From Tupaia tana (lineage: Eukaryota > Chordata > Mammalia > Scandentia > Tupaiidae), in contig JAKSZU010000029.1 of NCBI GenBank assembly GCA_026018925.1, positions 14,311,778-14,375,777 of the forward strand: 64,000 bases of DNA. Reading direction: 5' to 3'. Below, piece by piece: positions 27,001 through 37,900 of the stretch. The first letter of the stretch is position 1, and every line of letters starts with the position of its first letter. Both the position numbers and the translations under genes were made by a program. The notes beneath the pieces are model-generated. The model worked only from the letters and a program-made list of their open reading frames with translations, had not been told where the DNA came from and ran no database searches.

Positions 27001-27349
27001 ACAATAGAGAGGCAGGACATTAGTGAGAAACAGATATGGCTAATTACCTGTTGATGATGACATATATAGTATTCTCAACTGGATTGGAGAAGAATTTCAT
27101 GATGGGTAAAGTCTTTTTACAAGCAAAATGAGAAATAGTGATTGACTGTTTTAAAAAATAATTCGAATAATAGTAATAATAATGATTGAGAAAAACATAG
27201 AAAATATATTGAATGATGAAGTGGGGAGATTAATGTCTCTGTATTGACTGACATGCATGGCATTCCCTTTTGAAAAAGCATTGTAATGCACTGTAAAATT
27301 ATATGTAATCCAATGTAATATAAAGATTATGATGATAATAAAAATAAAA
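24007..27349 (+). mobile_element. L1, 5'-truncated, internally deleted, with 3' tail
   Basis: Bounded by AAAAGAAATTCT at 23995-24006 and 27350-27361. Contents: ORF1-side sequence (24007-24450), start of ORF2 endonuclease (CLQETHL near 24590), then an abrupt join near 24690 into reverse transcriptase. The frame 24802-25329 shows the [17 protein letters not shown] and FTDDM motifs (usual FADDM). Later frames 25504-25950, 25993-26247 and 26334-26756 hold the ORF2 C-terminus with its cysteine-rich [18 protein letters not shown] motif. The 3'UTR and an AATAAAAATAAAAAA tail follow. The middle of ORF2 is missing and several stops are present, so it is immobile. Confidence 0.92.
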
Positions 27350-27537
27350 AAAAGAAATTCTGTGTTCCATCTACAGAGGGTATATTTTAAAGTATTGATT
27401 TATATTAAATGCCTTCAATAAAAGAAGAATCAGGATGCTGTTATTTAACATAATATGTATATATCTTGGTGTGAATGGCAGTATCACAGTTAAGAGAGAA
27501 ACACTGAAGTATAACAGTATTCTACTACTATAACTAG

Positions 27538-27539
<2 letters not shown>

Positions 27540-27586
<47 letters not shown>
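27540..27586. repeat. TA microsatellite
   Basis: About 23 TA units in a row, directly upstream of a short-form SINE. Confidence 0.95.
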
Positions 27587-27587
<1 letters not shown>

Positions 27588-27629
27588 TATAGTCAACTGA
27601 AATTAAAGAAAGACATCCAAAAAAATATG

Positions 27630-27805
27630 AGGGCAGGGGAACTGGCAGGCAGTCTAAGGTGCTGGAACATTACATATCTGACCACGATTTGAGTTCTGGA
27701 ACAGGACCTGGTAGTTTGCTTTCTGAAACCCATCCCCCAATGCTCAGTGAGTGTGTGTGCCATATAATCAGTTAAATAATATAACAACTAAAATGAAATA
27801 ATTTA
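27630..27805 (+). mobile_element. Short-form tRNA SINE, old
   Basis: GGGGAACTGGCAGGCAGTCTAAG head, GATTTGAGTTCTGG B-box relic, AGTTTGCTTTCTGA, AT-rich end. Confidence 0.6.
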
Positions 27806-27827
27806 TATATATGAGAGAGAGAGAGAG

Positions 27828-28084
27828 CACCTACAGCAGCTTGTGCATTTAAGTTAAGGCAGCTGGGTCCCAAATATCTGATTGTGCAGTTTTAGCCCCA
27901 GACTTGGAGGCTTGAAAAATCACACCAAGTTCATGTACATGCATACCAAAAATCCTGAGAGGAGAATGGAGGAGAAGGGATTGCAGTGTAGCCATTCCTT
28001 CTGGGTGGTGATTTTTCACTTTTCTTCACTCTCCTTCTGATGAGAATGCATGCACCCTATTGTAAAACCTTTTCTTAAAAAAGT
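27828..28084 (+). mobile_element. tRNA SINE, old copy
   Basis: GCACCTACAGCAGCTTGTG head with TTAAGGCAGCTGGG, GAGAGGAGAATGGAGGAGAA body, CATGCACCCTATTGTAAAAC end. Confidence 0.7.
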
Positions 28085-28727
28085 GTATAGTCAGAGGCCA
28101 TATTGTATTAAAAAGATTAATTCACCAAGAAGATATAAAAATCATAAAACTTTATACATCCAATATCAGAAAGGAAGACTGCTAAATATGGTCATAAAGA
28201 CTGATTGTGAAATGCTAATTCGTGTGGACTTCAACAGTGTACTGTCACCCCGAAACAGATTATTCAGACAAAAAAAAAGACACAGAACATAAATGATACA
28301 ATAAACCAAATAAACTAACCAACATTTACAGAAGATTTTGCCAAAAACATCAAAATACACATTTTTCTCAGCCACACCTGAAATATTTTTGAAGACTGAC
28401 CACATAATAGAGCATAAAACAAGTCTTTATAACTAAAAAAGAAAACATAAATTATATATAACAACTTTTTTGTTACTATATATGATGAAATTAAACTCCA
28501 ACAGAAAGTGCTTTCAAAAATTCACAATTACATGAAAATTACATAATTTACCCTGAGTAGCTTCAAAATTACTGAATAAATTAAGAATACAAATGAAAAT
28601 ATCTTGAAACAAGTAATAATTTAATCACAACTCTCCAGAGGCTTTTAAACACATCAAAAACACACCTAAGAAATGAGTCCATGGCTATTAGCACTCACAC
28701 ACACACCATTTTACAAAGGTGATAAAG

Positions 28728-28990
28728 GGAACCAGCAGTTAGCGTTATGGCTATGTCACTGGACTCCTACGTAGTCGACCACGGTTCGCGTCCTGGACCC
28801 AGTGGCTTAAAACTCACGCCAGGCACGTGTGCGTGCATGCCCAAGATCCCTAGAGGAGAATGGAGGAGAAGGGATTGCGGTGTGACCATCCCCCCCTGGG
28901 GGGTGATTTCTCGCTTTCTGTCTCTATGTCTCTCTCTGTCTGTCTGGTGAGTGCATGCGCCCTATAGCGAAAATCTCTACAAAAAAAAAA
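28728..28990 (+). mobile_element. Young tRNA SINE
   Basis: GGGAACCAGCAGTTAGCGTT head, GGTTCGCGTCCTGGACCC, CCCCCCTGGGGGGTGATTTC, GCGCCCTATAGCGAAAATC, A-tail. Confidence 0.93.
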
Positions 28991-29341
28991 TTCTTATGAT
29001 CATATTAATTGACACATAAAAAGCATTTCATTTCATCAAAAAATAGGCATTAAAAAGTACATTGCATAACCAAATAAAGGCCATATGTGACATTCCTGCA
29101 GCTAACATAATATTGAATGAGAAAAAGTGGAAACTTTTTCAACTTCAAACTAGAACAAGACAGAGACACCCACTTTGTTCTCTCCCATTCAACATAGATA
29201 CTGGAAGTACTAGCTAATATGGTCAGATGAAAGAACAAAATAAAAGGCATATAAATTGGAGAAGAAAAAAATTAGATCATCCCTATTTGTGGCTGACTTG
29301 ATTATATAAGGTGCATTAGAAAAGTCATGATGCATTTTTCT

Positions 29342-29342
<1 letters not shown>

Positions 29343-29376
<34 letters not shown>
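29343..29376. repeat. T homopolymer run
   Basis: About 34 T in a row inside the old L1. It may be the tail of a lost reverse-strand insertion. Confidence 0.85.
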
Positions 29377-29379
<3 letters not shown>

Positions 29380-29522
29380 CCCAATACATAGGAAAACCTA
29401 AAGAATCCACCAAATAACTCTTAGAAGAACTAAACAAATGCAGTAAAGTTGCAGGATACAAATCCAGCATTCAAAAATCTACAGTAGCCTACCTCCATTG
29501 CACAGGGCTTAAATACTATGTG

Positions 29523-29672
29523 TAAGGAGCCAGATCCCACATAATCACCTGTGGTTTGAGCCCAAGGCCCTGTGGGCTTAGAAAACACATGGAGTATGTG
29601 TATGTGTGCGTGTGTCCAAAATCCTGATGGGAAGGCGAACTGGAGGAAAGGGATTGCAGCATCCCCTGAGCA
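29523..29672 (+). mobile_element. tRNA SINE fragment, old
   Basis: GAGCCAGATCCCACATAATC, GTTTGAGCCCAAGGCCC and CCAAAATCCTGATGGGAAGG match the long form in order. The tail end is missing. Confidence 0.55.
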
Positions 29673-30674
29673 CACTGGCTGTCAGTTTAGTCCAGAGGAT
29701 TGTTCCCAGGTAGGTTTATAGCCCATAATGGCCATTTTATGCTTCATTTTGGGGTTCTTTCTCTCTCTTCTTGAATCTCCATCTCTCTATCATTTTCTCT
29801 AGCAAGTACATAAGGCCTTGGGTAATTGAAAATATCTGTAGTGTTTTTCTCCACCATGAATAAACTGAGAAAAAAATGAAAAAGGTAACCTCATTCACAA
29901 TAACCACAAAACTATTTGGAAGAAATCTCACCAAGAAACTGAAAGACCTCTATGAAAAAAATTGTAAAAGCTGAACAAGTTACTTGAAAAGTATACAGAA
30001 ACCAGGAAGACAGTCCTTTTCATAAATATGGAGAAACAATATAGGTGCTTGCTAATATTACACCACAGTAATCTACAAATTCATTGAAATTCCTACAAAA
30101 AACCAGCAACATTCTACACATAAATAATTATAAAATTTATGCAGAATCACAAAAGACCCATATAATCTGACCAATACTGTACAAAAGGAATAATGGAGGC
30201 ATCTTACTTCCTGATTCCAAAATATATTATAAATCTATAATCACCAAACAGCATGATACAGGCCAAATGAATAGAATAAACATAAAAAAACTTTACAGCC
30301 AACTGAGTTTTGACAAAGGTCACAGATCAAGCCTGTGGAAAAAAAAGAGTTTTCAATAAATGGTTGTGGGAGAACTCAATATCCACCAAAATTCTATCAT
30401 CTCATAAAACTAGATCATCTCTTACCAGTTACATCTAACTCAAAATGGATTAAAGCCTTTAATATAATGGCCAAATTTATAAACCTACTAAGGAAAATGA
30501 AGGAGAACAACAACATGTTTTAGTGGGCAAAGACTACTTAAATAAGACCCATGAGGCATACACAAAACACCAAAAATAGAGAAATTTGATTATATAAGAT
30601 AAAATATTTCTGAACAGCAAAGAAAATAAAAAAACAGAATAGAGACACAATGACACTATAATATAAAAAATCAT

Positions 30675-30790
30675 AATCCAGCAGTGGTGGCTAAGTTGTG
30701 GATTCCCACATCACTGACCATGGTTCAAGTCCTGGACCAGGTGGCTCAAAAATGACAACAAATAAACAGATAAGTAAAAATAATTATTTA
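30675..30790 (+). mobile_element. tRNA SINE head with short tail
   Basis: CCAGCAGTGGTGGCTAAGTT head, GGTTCAAGTCCTGGACC, GGTGGCTCAAAAATG, then an AAATAAACAGATAAG tail. It matches the short form with its middle lost. Confidence 0.65.
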
Positions 30791-32031
30791 AAAAGAATAC
30801 TGTATTTCACAAGTGTATACAATGATAACTTGTAAACCAGGAATGATTTCAAAATGAAAGTATATGTATAATTATATTAATTTATATTTATCTTTATATG
30901 TATACATATTTACTGATCATAATTTTATGTGTACTTACATGCAAGGGGCAGCACAAGTACAGTAGGTTTATTTTCACCAGCATTACCACAAACGTGGGTA
31001 ATGGGTTACTCTACAAGGTTACGACAACTACAAGCACACTAGGATACAGAAATTTGGGGGCTTCATTATATTCTTCTTGGACCACATTAATACATATAGC
31101 ACATCACTGAAATACTGATATGCAGTGCATTACTATATTGGTCAAGAAATATAACTTTCGACAGTCTGTGGCATAATCAGCACATGCACACTAGCCAAGA
31201 GAAATTTATGGAAATTCTTTAGGAACCTGTAGTAGATTCCTGTCACATATTCCAGGTTTAAACTATGCATCAAGTGGATACTTGTAGGAGTTGTCTGGGA
31301 CCATGCTCTATGAGCAACTCTAGAAAAAGTTACTGACTGGTTTGTGCTTTAGCAATCAGTAACAGTTACCACTGAAGAACACTGAGTGTTAATTTTCAGG
31401 TTAGTTGTGAAACACTATCATCTATGTGAAACCTGGTATATATGTGACCAATAAAGACTATCTCATGATTCATATCTCTTGAGAATTTAGCATGCTCCCC
31501 CCTTAGAGTCAATTCAAACCATGTAATAAATGTGTTTTTCCTATGGTATCAGAAAAAATAGAGACGAATTTGTACTCATCTCACAGGGCTCTAAGGTCTG
31601 ATAACGTGCCTATTTCAACATGTCAATTTTATCTTGCTTTTTAATACATTTCTCATGTTGAATTTTATTATTTTTATTCTTCCATTTTAATTTATGAACC
31701 CTCATAAAATTCCTAAATACAATGTAAAACAAGTGGGGAGATCAGTGAACAACTTACCGAAAATGAATTCATTTCCTTAACCCTGGATAAATACATCAGT
31801 TTCTAAAATTATAGCTGGAAGAGAAGGTGATTGAAGTAGGTTAGAGAAATGATGTTGCTTATTCCAAGATTCCCCTGTGGGAGAACAGACACTTACACAT
31901 GAAAATGACCTAAAAAGACCTTATTGAATGAGCAATCACAAATTTACTCATTGATAGAAATGAAAGGCACATATTAAACTTAGTTTAATAAAAATATGCA
32001 TCTCCTATTGACTTAGTAAAAATGTTACTGT
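30791..32031. other. Unassigned AT-rich sequence
   Basis: No gene recognised. An AATAAAG followed by ACTATCTC near 31451 could be an LTR or transcript end. 30940-31110 looks like an old interspersed repeat, but I cannot name it. Confidence 0.35.
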
Positions 32032-32286
32032 GGGGACCAGCAGATGATGTAATGGTTAGTTTGCTGAACTTTCACGTAGTTGACCAAGGTTCAAATCTCA
32101 AAACCAGTGGCTTAAACTCACGATGGGAACCTGTTTAGGCATACCAAAAATCCAAAGAGGAAAATGGAGAAGAGATTCCAACATGGCAATTCACCGTGGG
32201 GGGTGATTTCACACTTTCTGTCTCTCTGTCTCTGTCTCTCTGGTGAGCACACATACTTTACATCGAAAATTTCTAAAAAAAAAAAA
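32032..32286 (+). mobile_element. tRNA SINE
   Basis: GGGGACCAGCAGATGATGTA head to CATCGAAAATTTC and an A-run. It is followed almost at once by another copy in the same orientation. Confidence 0.88.
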
Positions 32287-32293
32287 GCTCACA

Positions 32294-32539
32294 CTGGGGA
32301 CCAGCAGATGACATAATGGTTACATTGCTGGACTCCCATGTAGTCAACCATGGTTCAAGGCTCAGATTCGTTGGCTTAAAACTTATGCCAAGCACATATG
32401 TGTATGCGTGCCCAAAATCCCGAGAGGAAAATGGAGAAGGGATGGCAATGTGACCATTTCCCCTAGAAGATGAATTCTCACTTTCTGTCTTTCTATTTCG
32501 CTGTTGTACATGCATGCCCTATAGCAAAAATCTCTATTT

Positions 32540-32587
<48 letters not shown>
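32294..32587 (+). mobile_element. tRNA SINE with CA-expanded tail
   Basis: Second copy in tandem (GGGGACCAGCAGATGACATA). Its A-tail has become a run of about 22 CA units at 32543-32587. Confidence 0.85.
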
Positions 32588-32590
<3 letters not shown>

Positions 32591-32757
32591 TCAGAGCATG
32601 TGTGCACATGACCAAAGTCCCAAAAGAATGAAGAAGATGGAATTGCACATGGCCATTCCCACTGAGGGCTCATTTTTTGCTTTGTCTTCTTGTTTCTCTC
32701 TGTCTCTCCAGCAAGTGCACATGTCCTATCGCAAAAATTTCATTTTCAAAAAAAGTT
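32588..32757 (+). mobile_element. tRNA SINE, 3' body only
   Basis: GCATGTGTGCACATGACC, CAAAGTCCCAAAAGAATG, CT-rich part, ATGTCCTATCGCAAAAATTTC. The tRNA-like head is missing and the CA run stands in its place. Confidence 0.7.
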
Positions 32758-33111
32758 ACTGTGAAAAATAATGTAAGAGTTTAAGAATGGCTGTTTAAAT
32801 AAATTACAGTATCCCAAAGAAAGAAACTTTCTTTCACTAAAATTTACATTATAGAAAAACTCTTGGTCAGTATTAACTATATTCTTATTAATACAAACAT
32901 TCCATATCAGTATTTCCTCTAGAACAGTTCTTGCAGCTATATGACTAAGCCCCAGAGAAAGTATGCATCCTGCAACCTAGTATTTTTGGCACGTGATCAT
33001 AAAGGAAAACATGTACATCATGAATATTGATGGTAGTACAATTTCCCATTAATGTTTTCCAGTGACAAATCTCTCTGTATCCATGATGGATACAAGTACA
33101 TGTTTCTTTTT
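32758..33111. other. Unassigned sequence
   Basis: About 350 bp with no reading frame or repeat that I recognise. Confidence 0.4.
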
Positions 33112-33302
33112 TCTTTTTTAGGTTTTTGCCATAGGGTGCATGTGCTTGCCAGAGAGAGAAAGTGAGAAGAAAACTGAGAAATCACACCGAGAGGAGCCAG
33201 CAATGCCACAGTCCCTTCTCTTCTATTCTCCTCTTTGGATTTTGGGCACACACATATACATCTGGTGTAATTTGCAAGACACTAGGACCAGGACTCAAGC
33301 AG
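33112..33302 (-). mobile_element. tRNA SINE, reverse copy lacking head
   Basis: TTTTTGCCATAGGGTGCATG, GA-rich part, CACAGTCCCTTCTCTTCTAT, then GACCAGGACTCAAGC. It stops before the head complement and joins a plus-strand copy head on. Confidence 0.7.
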
Positions 33303-33705
33303 ATACTGTGGTAGTTAAGATGTTAGACACCCACATGGCCAACCATGGTTCAAGTCCCAGACCTGGCAGGCTAAAAATCATGCTAGACTGGGGCTGCCAG
33401 ATGGCATGGCAGTTAAGTGTGCTGAACTCCCACATGGCCAACCATAGGTCAAGTCCTGACTTCCTTTCTTGCTTTCCCTCTGTCTCTCTCTCTGTCCCTC
33501 CCTGGTCAAACTGGAAAACTGTAGTAAAGATAAAATAATTCTTTAAAGAAAATCATGCTGGGCACATGTGCATGCAGGCCCAAAATTCCAGAAGGAGAAT
33601 GGAAAAGGGACTGTGGCATGGCCATACCCTCAGCGGGTGATTTCTCACTTTTCAGCTTACTGTTTCTGTCTCTCCCTGGTGAGTTCAGACAACAAAGGCA
33701 AAAAT
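33303..33705 (+). mobile_element. tRNA SINE (long form) hosting a short-form copy
   Basis: Host head at 33303-33390 (GTGGTAGTTAAGATG, GGTTCAAGTCCCAGACC) and body at 33549-33705 (GGCACATGTGCATGCAGGCC). AAAATCATGCT flanks the insert on both sides, marking the target duplication. Confidence 0.75.
33391..33548 (+). mobile_element. Short-form tRNA SINE nested in a long-form SINE
   Basis: GGGGCTGCCAGATGGCATGG head, TTTCTTGCTTTCCCTCTG, CTGGTCAAACTGGAAAAC, AATAATTCTTTAAAG tail, inside the host at 33303-33705. Confidence 0.8.
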
Positions 33706-33809
33706 CTTAAAGTTATGAATGCAGTCAACATTTCAGGTCTTTTTGTGTCAATGCACAAGCTGATTCATAAAAGTCCAATATCTCCAACATGCTGTTAATA
33801 ACAAACAAG

Positions 33810-34060
33810 ATGTGGTATAGCAGGTGGCATGGACTAGGGTCCTGGATCCCAAATGGCCAACTGCCTGGTTCAAGTCCCAGACACTTGAAAATCACAATGG
33901 GTGTGTGTGCATGCATGCCCAAATTCTCAAGAGGAGATTGGAGGAGGACAAAAAGGGACTGCAGTGTGGCCACCAATCGGGGGTGATTTTTCTCTCTCTC
34001 TCTCTTTCTATCTTGACAACATACATGTCATATAGCCAAAGAGAGAGAGAGAGAGAAAAG
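33810..34060 (+). mobile_element. tRNA SINE
   Basis: TAGCAGGTGGCATGGACTAG head, GGTTCAAGTCCCAGACAC, CCAAATTCTCAAGAGGAG, CATATAGCCAAAG, then a GA microsatellite at the tail. Confidence 0.75.
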
Positions 34061-34125
34061 ACAGAGATAAAAGGGAAGAAAATTTTCAGCATATGCCCTG
34101 GGCTTGACTCAATCTAAGAGGAAAC

Positions 34126-34985
34126 AGAAAGAGACAAAGAGACAGAGTATCAGTGGACACAGGTGGCCTGAGACTAGGCAGCCCAAGCAACTTGTGCTGC
34201 CCAGACAAACTGGGCACCTTTATTATAGGGCAATGCAACACTTCATACGTGTATTTCATGACATTCCATAGATAAATTGATATGTTACAGACAATAAGAA
34301 GCAGGTAACAAATCTATAAGGGCTTAGATATACTGGGCTGGGTGTATCCCTTAGTAATAATCATATCAAAGAGAAATCCCATTAAACTTCTTATCTAGTG
34401 GAGAGAAGCCTAGCTGCAGGTGTGGGGAAGATACATCTTTTAACATAAAAGAGATGTTGCTAAGGCTAAAGAATCTTGTCATAGGGCAGGCGCCGCCAGG
34501 CCCAGAGAAGGCTAAAGAATCTTACAGAGGCAAAGAAGGGATTGGACTTTGCTAAATGGGGTCAAGATGTTTCCTGAATTTCATCAGCTGTGTCTATTGA
34601 AAGGCCCCTAGCAAATTTCACCCCTTGCTCTGCTTGTAGCAAGGGTCAAGAAAAGGACAAGCTGCAAGGTTCTGCCATAGCCAAAAGGGACAGGTGGTGT
34701 TTGCTCAGAGCATGTCCCCACACCGTCAGGGCCTCTCTCCAAACACTCCCTACAGAAAATGATCAAGACGCGATAGCTTTACAGGATATCAGAGCATTTG
34801 ATGAGAGTATATTGAACAGACCTCATGATATCAAAAGAGACAAGTGGCACAGAAGTAGCTAGAAAAAGGCTGATGCATGTTGCCTAGCTGAAGAATGACA
34901 AAGCTTGCCTTGCACAGCTATTTTTGAATCAATGCCATAGGTTCAAATAAAATGTATTAGTAGAAATTTAATAGGGAAAACAGAC
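34126..34985 (-). mobile_element. Probable LTR or ERV fragment, minus strand
   Basis: The reverse complement has a polyadenylation signal (CTATAATAAAGG, plus strand about 34219-34230) followed by a GC-rich region with inverted CCCAGTTTGTCTGGG, as in LTR R/U5. The right side is U3-like but has no clear TG end. The open frame 34590-34862 shows no domain. Confidence 0.4.
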
Positions 34986-34994
34986 AAGAACAAG

Positions 34995-37900
34995 ATTTCA
35001 ACATGACTTTTGCCTGTACAGGTGTGCTTTGGACCCTTTCCCCACCACACTCCTCACCATAAAATCCCAAGGTGCAAAACCCAGTGGCAATGAGAAAGAG
35101 TGGGTGTAGAAGGACCACATGTCTCAGACATCTTGCAGCTTCCTTTTCCCCACAGAGGTGTGCTTTGTACCTCCTTTGCTTCACTTTCCTGCCCCCCCTT
35201 CACCATAAGCCCCCACAGTGCAGGAGCTGGTGGTAGTGAGAGAGGGAATGCCAAGAGGTAACACAGAAGACAGCATATCTTTGACTTATTGCTGCTGCAT
35301 TCCTTCCCCTAGCTCACACCCACTGCCCAGGTGTGCATTGGAACCTCTCCCCCCGCCCCCGTGTGCCACTCAGACATAGGCCACGTGGTGCATGTGCCTC
35401 AGCAGCCAGAGAGAGTGAGCATAAAACAATCACACCTCTAAGATGTCTTGCTCAGACCTTTTTCCTGACTCTCCCATGCACCCCTCTGCCACAAGCATAG
35501 GAGTCAACAGCAAGAGAGAGAGAAACAGAATGAATGCACAAATCCACACATCTCAAGATTTTATGCTGCTACCTTTTTGCCTGCACAGGTGTATAAAGGG
35601 CACTGCATATGGAAGCCATCTTGAGCTATCCACCATCTTGGAAACCATTAGGTTTCACTTCCTCACTGAGCAAACCATTTCTCAGAAATCATGTGACCAT
35701 CTGTTCTCCCCGAGGGGCGGTTGGTTTCTAGGCAGCGGGAGAGATCCACCCACACCAATGATTGGTTCATGCTGATCTATCTCATTTGCATTTCAGGCAA
35801 CCAATCAATGCCCACCAGCCTGTATATAAGCTCACTGTTCTTCCTTAATAAATGAGACTTGATCAGCACCTCGAGACTTGATCAGCTCTCACTCCCTCCC
35901 CCAGGCGACTGTTCGACTGTCCTGCGGGTCGGGACACAGGTGTGCTTTGGGTCCCCCTCCCCCACAAGCCACTCATTTCATAGAAGCCCATGGCACAGAG
36001 AGAGAGAAAAAGAGAGTGAGAGAGAGAGCAGAAAGAACACACTTCTCAGACTTCATCTGCTGTGTTTTGCACTGGTGTACTTTAGATCCTTTCAACCCTT
36101 CAACCTGTTTGCCTTAAATCCTCATGGTGCAGAAGCCAATGGCAACAAGAGACAGAGAGAGTGAGCACAGAAGGACAGTGCATCTCAGACTTCTTGCTGC
36201 TACCTGTTACACTGGTGTGCTTTGGACCCACATCCCTCCGCCATGTGCCTCCACCTTAAGCCCTCACTGTGCAGAAGCCAGAGACAGTGAAAATGAATTA
36301 ACTCAGAAGGACCACATGTCTGACTTCTTCCTGTTGCCTTTTGTCCACACAGATTTCTATTGGAACCTTCCCTTCTCTGCCACTCCATTTTAAGCCTCCA
36401 AGGTATAGGAGCTAGGGGCAATGAAAGAGAGAGAGGAACAGCATGTTTCAGACTTCTTGCTGTTGCATTTTGCCTGCGCAGGTGTGCTTTGGATCTTTTC
36501 CCCACAGTTTACCCCTCTACCATAAATCCTCACGTTGCAGGAGCCAGCAGCAGCAAAACAGAGATAAGAGTAATCGCAGAAAGACCACATGTCTCAGACT
36601 TCTTGTTGCTGTCTTTTGCCCGTGCAGGTGTACTTTGGACTCTCCACAACCTGCACCCCTCTGCCATAAATCTCCAAGGTGCAGAAGCCAGGGGCAATGA
36701 AAGAGACAGAAAGAGAAAGTGAAGAAGAATTTGTCTCAGACTTCTTGTCTCTGCCTTTTGAAAGCCCAGATATGTTTTGGAACCTCCCCCACCACCCAGG
36801 CTCCCCAGCATAAGCCTCTATGATGCAGGAGTCAGTGGCAGTGAGACAGAGAGTGAGTGCCGAAGGACTGCACATCCCCAAGTTGTAGCTGCTGCCTCTT
36901 CCCTGTGCAGGTGAGGTTTGGATTCTCCCCCCCACATATCCCTATGCCATACACCCCCATGGTGCAGGTATCAGTGACAGCGAGGGAGGGGGGAAGAGAG
37001 GGCACAAAGGGGCCTTGTATATTCATCTGATTTCTTGCTGCTGCCTTTTGCCTGCCCAAGTATTCTCTAAATCCTTTCCAGGCCCTGAGTCCCTCTGCTT
37101 TAACCACCCCAGCTTCCAGTGAAAAAGATAGCTGCAATGAGAAAGAGAGAGAGAGAGAGCACACACACAGGATGGCACATCTCAGAAACCTTGCTGCCAC
37201 ATTTGCCTATGAAGTTGCACTTTGGATCCTCCTCTCCCTACCCTCCCCGACAGCCCTCTGACATAAGCCCACAAGGTGAAGGAGCTAATGGCACTGAGAG
37301 AGAGAGGAAGCATAAGGACCTTGCATCTCAGACTTCTTGCTGCTGCCTTTTGTCTTCCTGCAGGAGTGCTTTGGGACCTCCTTCACCATAAGCCAACCCC
37401 CTTGCAGGAGATAGTGACAAGGAGAGAGTGAGTGTAAAAGCGAATATCTCAGACTTCTTGTTGCTGATTGCCTGTGCTGGGGTTCCCTGAATCCTCCACT
37501 TCCCCTACATCCCTCAACGTTAAGCCTCCCAGTTGTAGGAGTCAGTGGCAATGAGAGAGACAGAGACAGAGGGAGACAGAGAATAAAGGCAAAGGATTCC
37601 TTGTCTCAAACTTCTTGCTACTACCATTAACCTGCAGAGATGGGCTTTGGGCCCTCCCAACCCCTTGTGTCTCTGCCATAAGCCCCTAGGGTACAGGAAC
37701 CTCTGGTAGCAAGAGATGGAGGGTGTGCACAGAAGGACCACATATCTTGGATTTCTTGCTACTTCCTTTTGCTGTGCAGGTGTACCTTGCACCTTTCCCC
37801 TCAGCACACCTCTGCCATGAGCCCCCATGATGCTAGAGCCAGTGGCAGTGAGAAAGAGAAAGAGAGAGTTAACGTGCAAGGACCATGTATCTCAGAGTTC

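Larger units (their letters stand above)
28085..30674 (+). mobile_element. Old L1 ORF2 remnant, plus strand
   Basis: Endonuclease-side sequence (28090-28600, including the TFFSQPHL-like THFSQPHLKYF), reverse-transcriptase-side sequence (29000-29960) and a C-terminal part (30000-30660) follow L1 order. All frames have many stops. SINEs at 28728-28990 and 29523-29672 and a T35 run interrupt it. It is more decayed than the L1 at 24.0-27.35 kb. Confidence 0.7.

Noticed and set aside
35443..37879. Clusters of short frames on both strands of the tandem array
   Set aside because: Frames open and close at random relative to the 140-bp unit and do not share a conserved reading phase.
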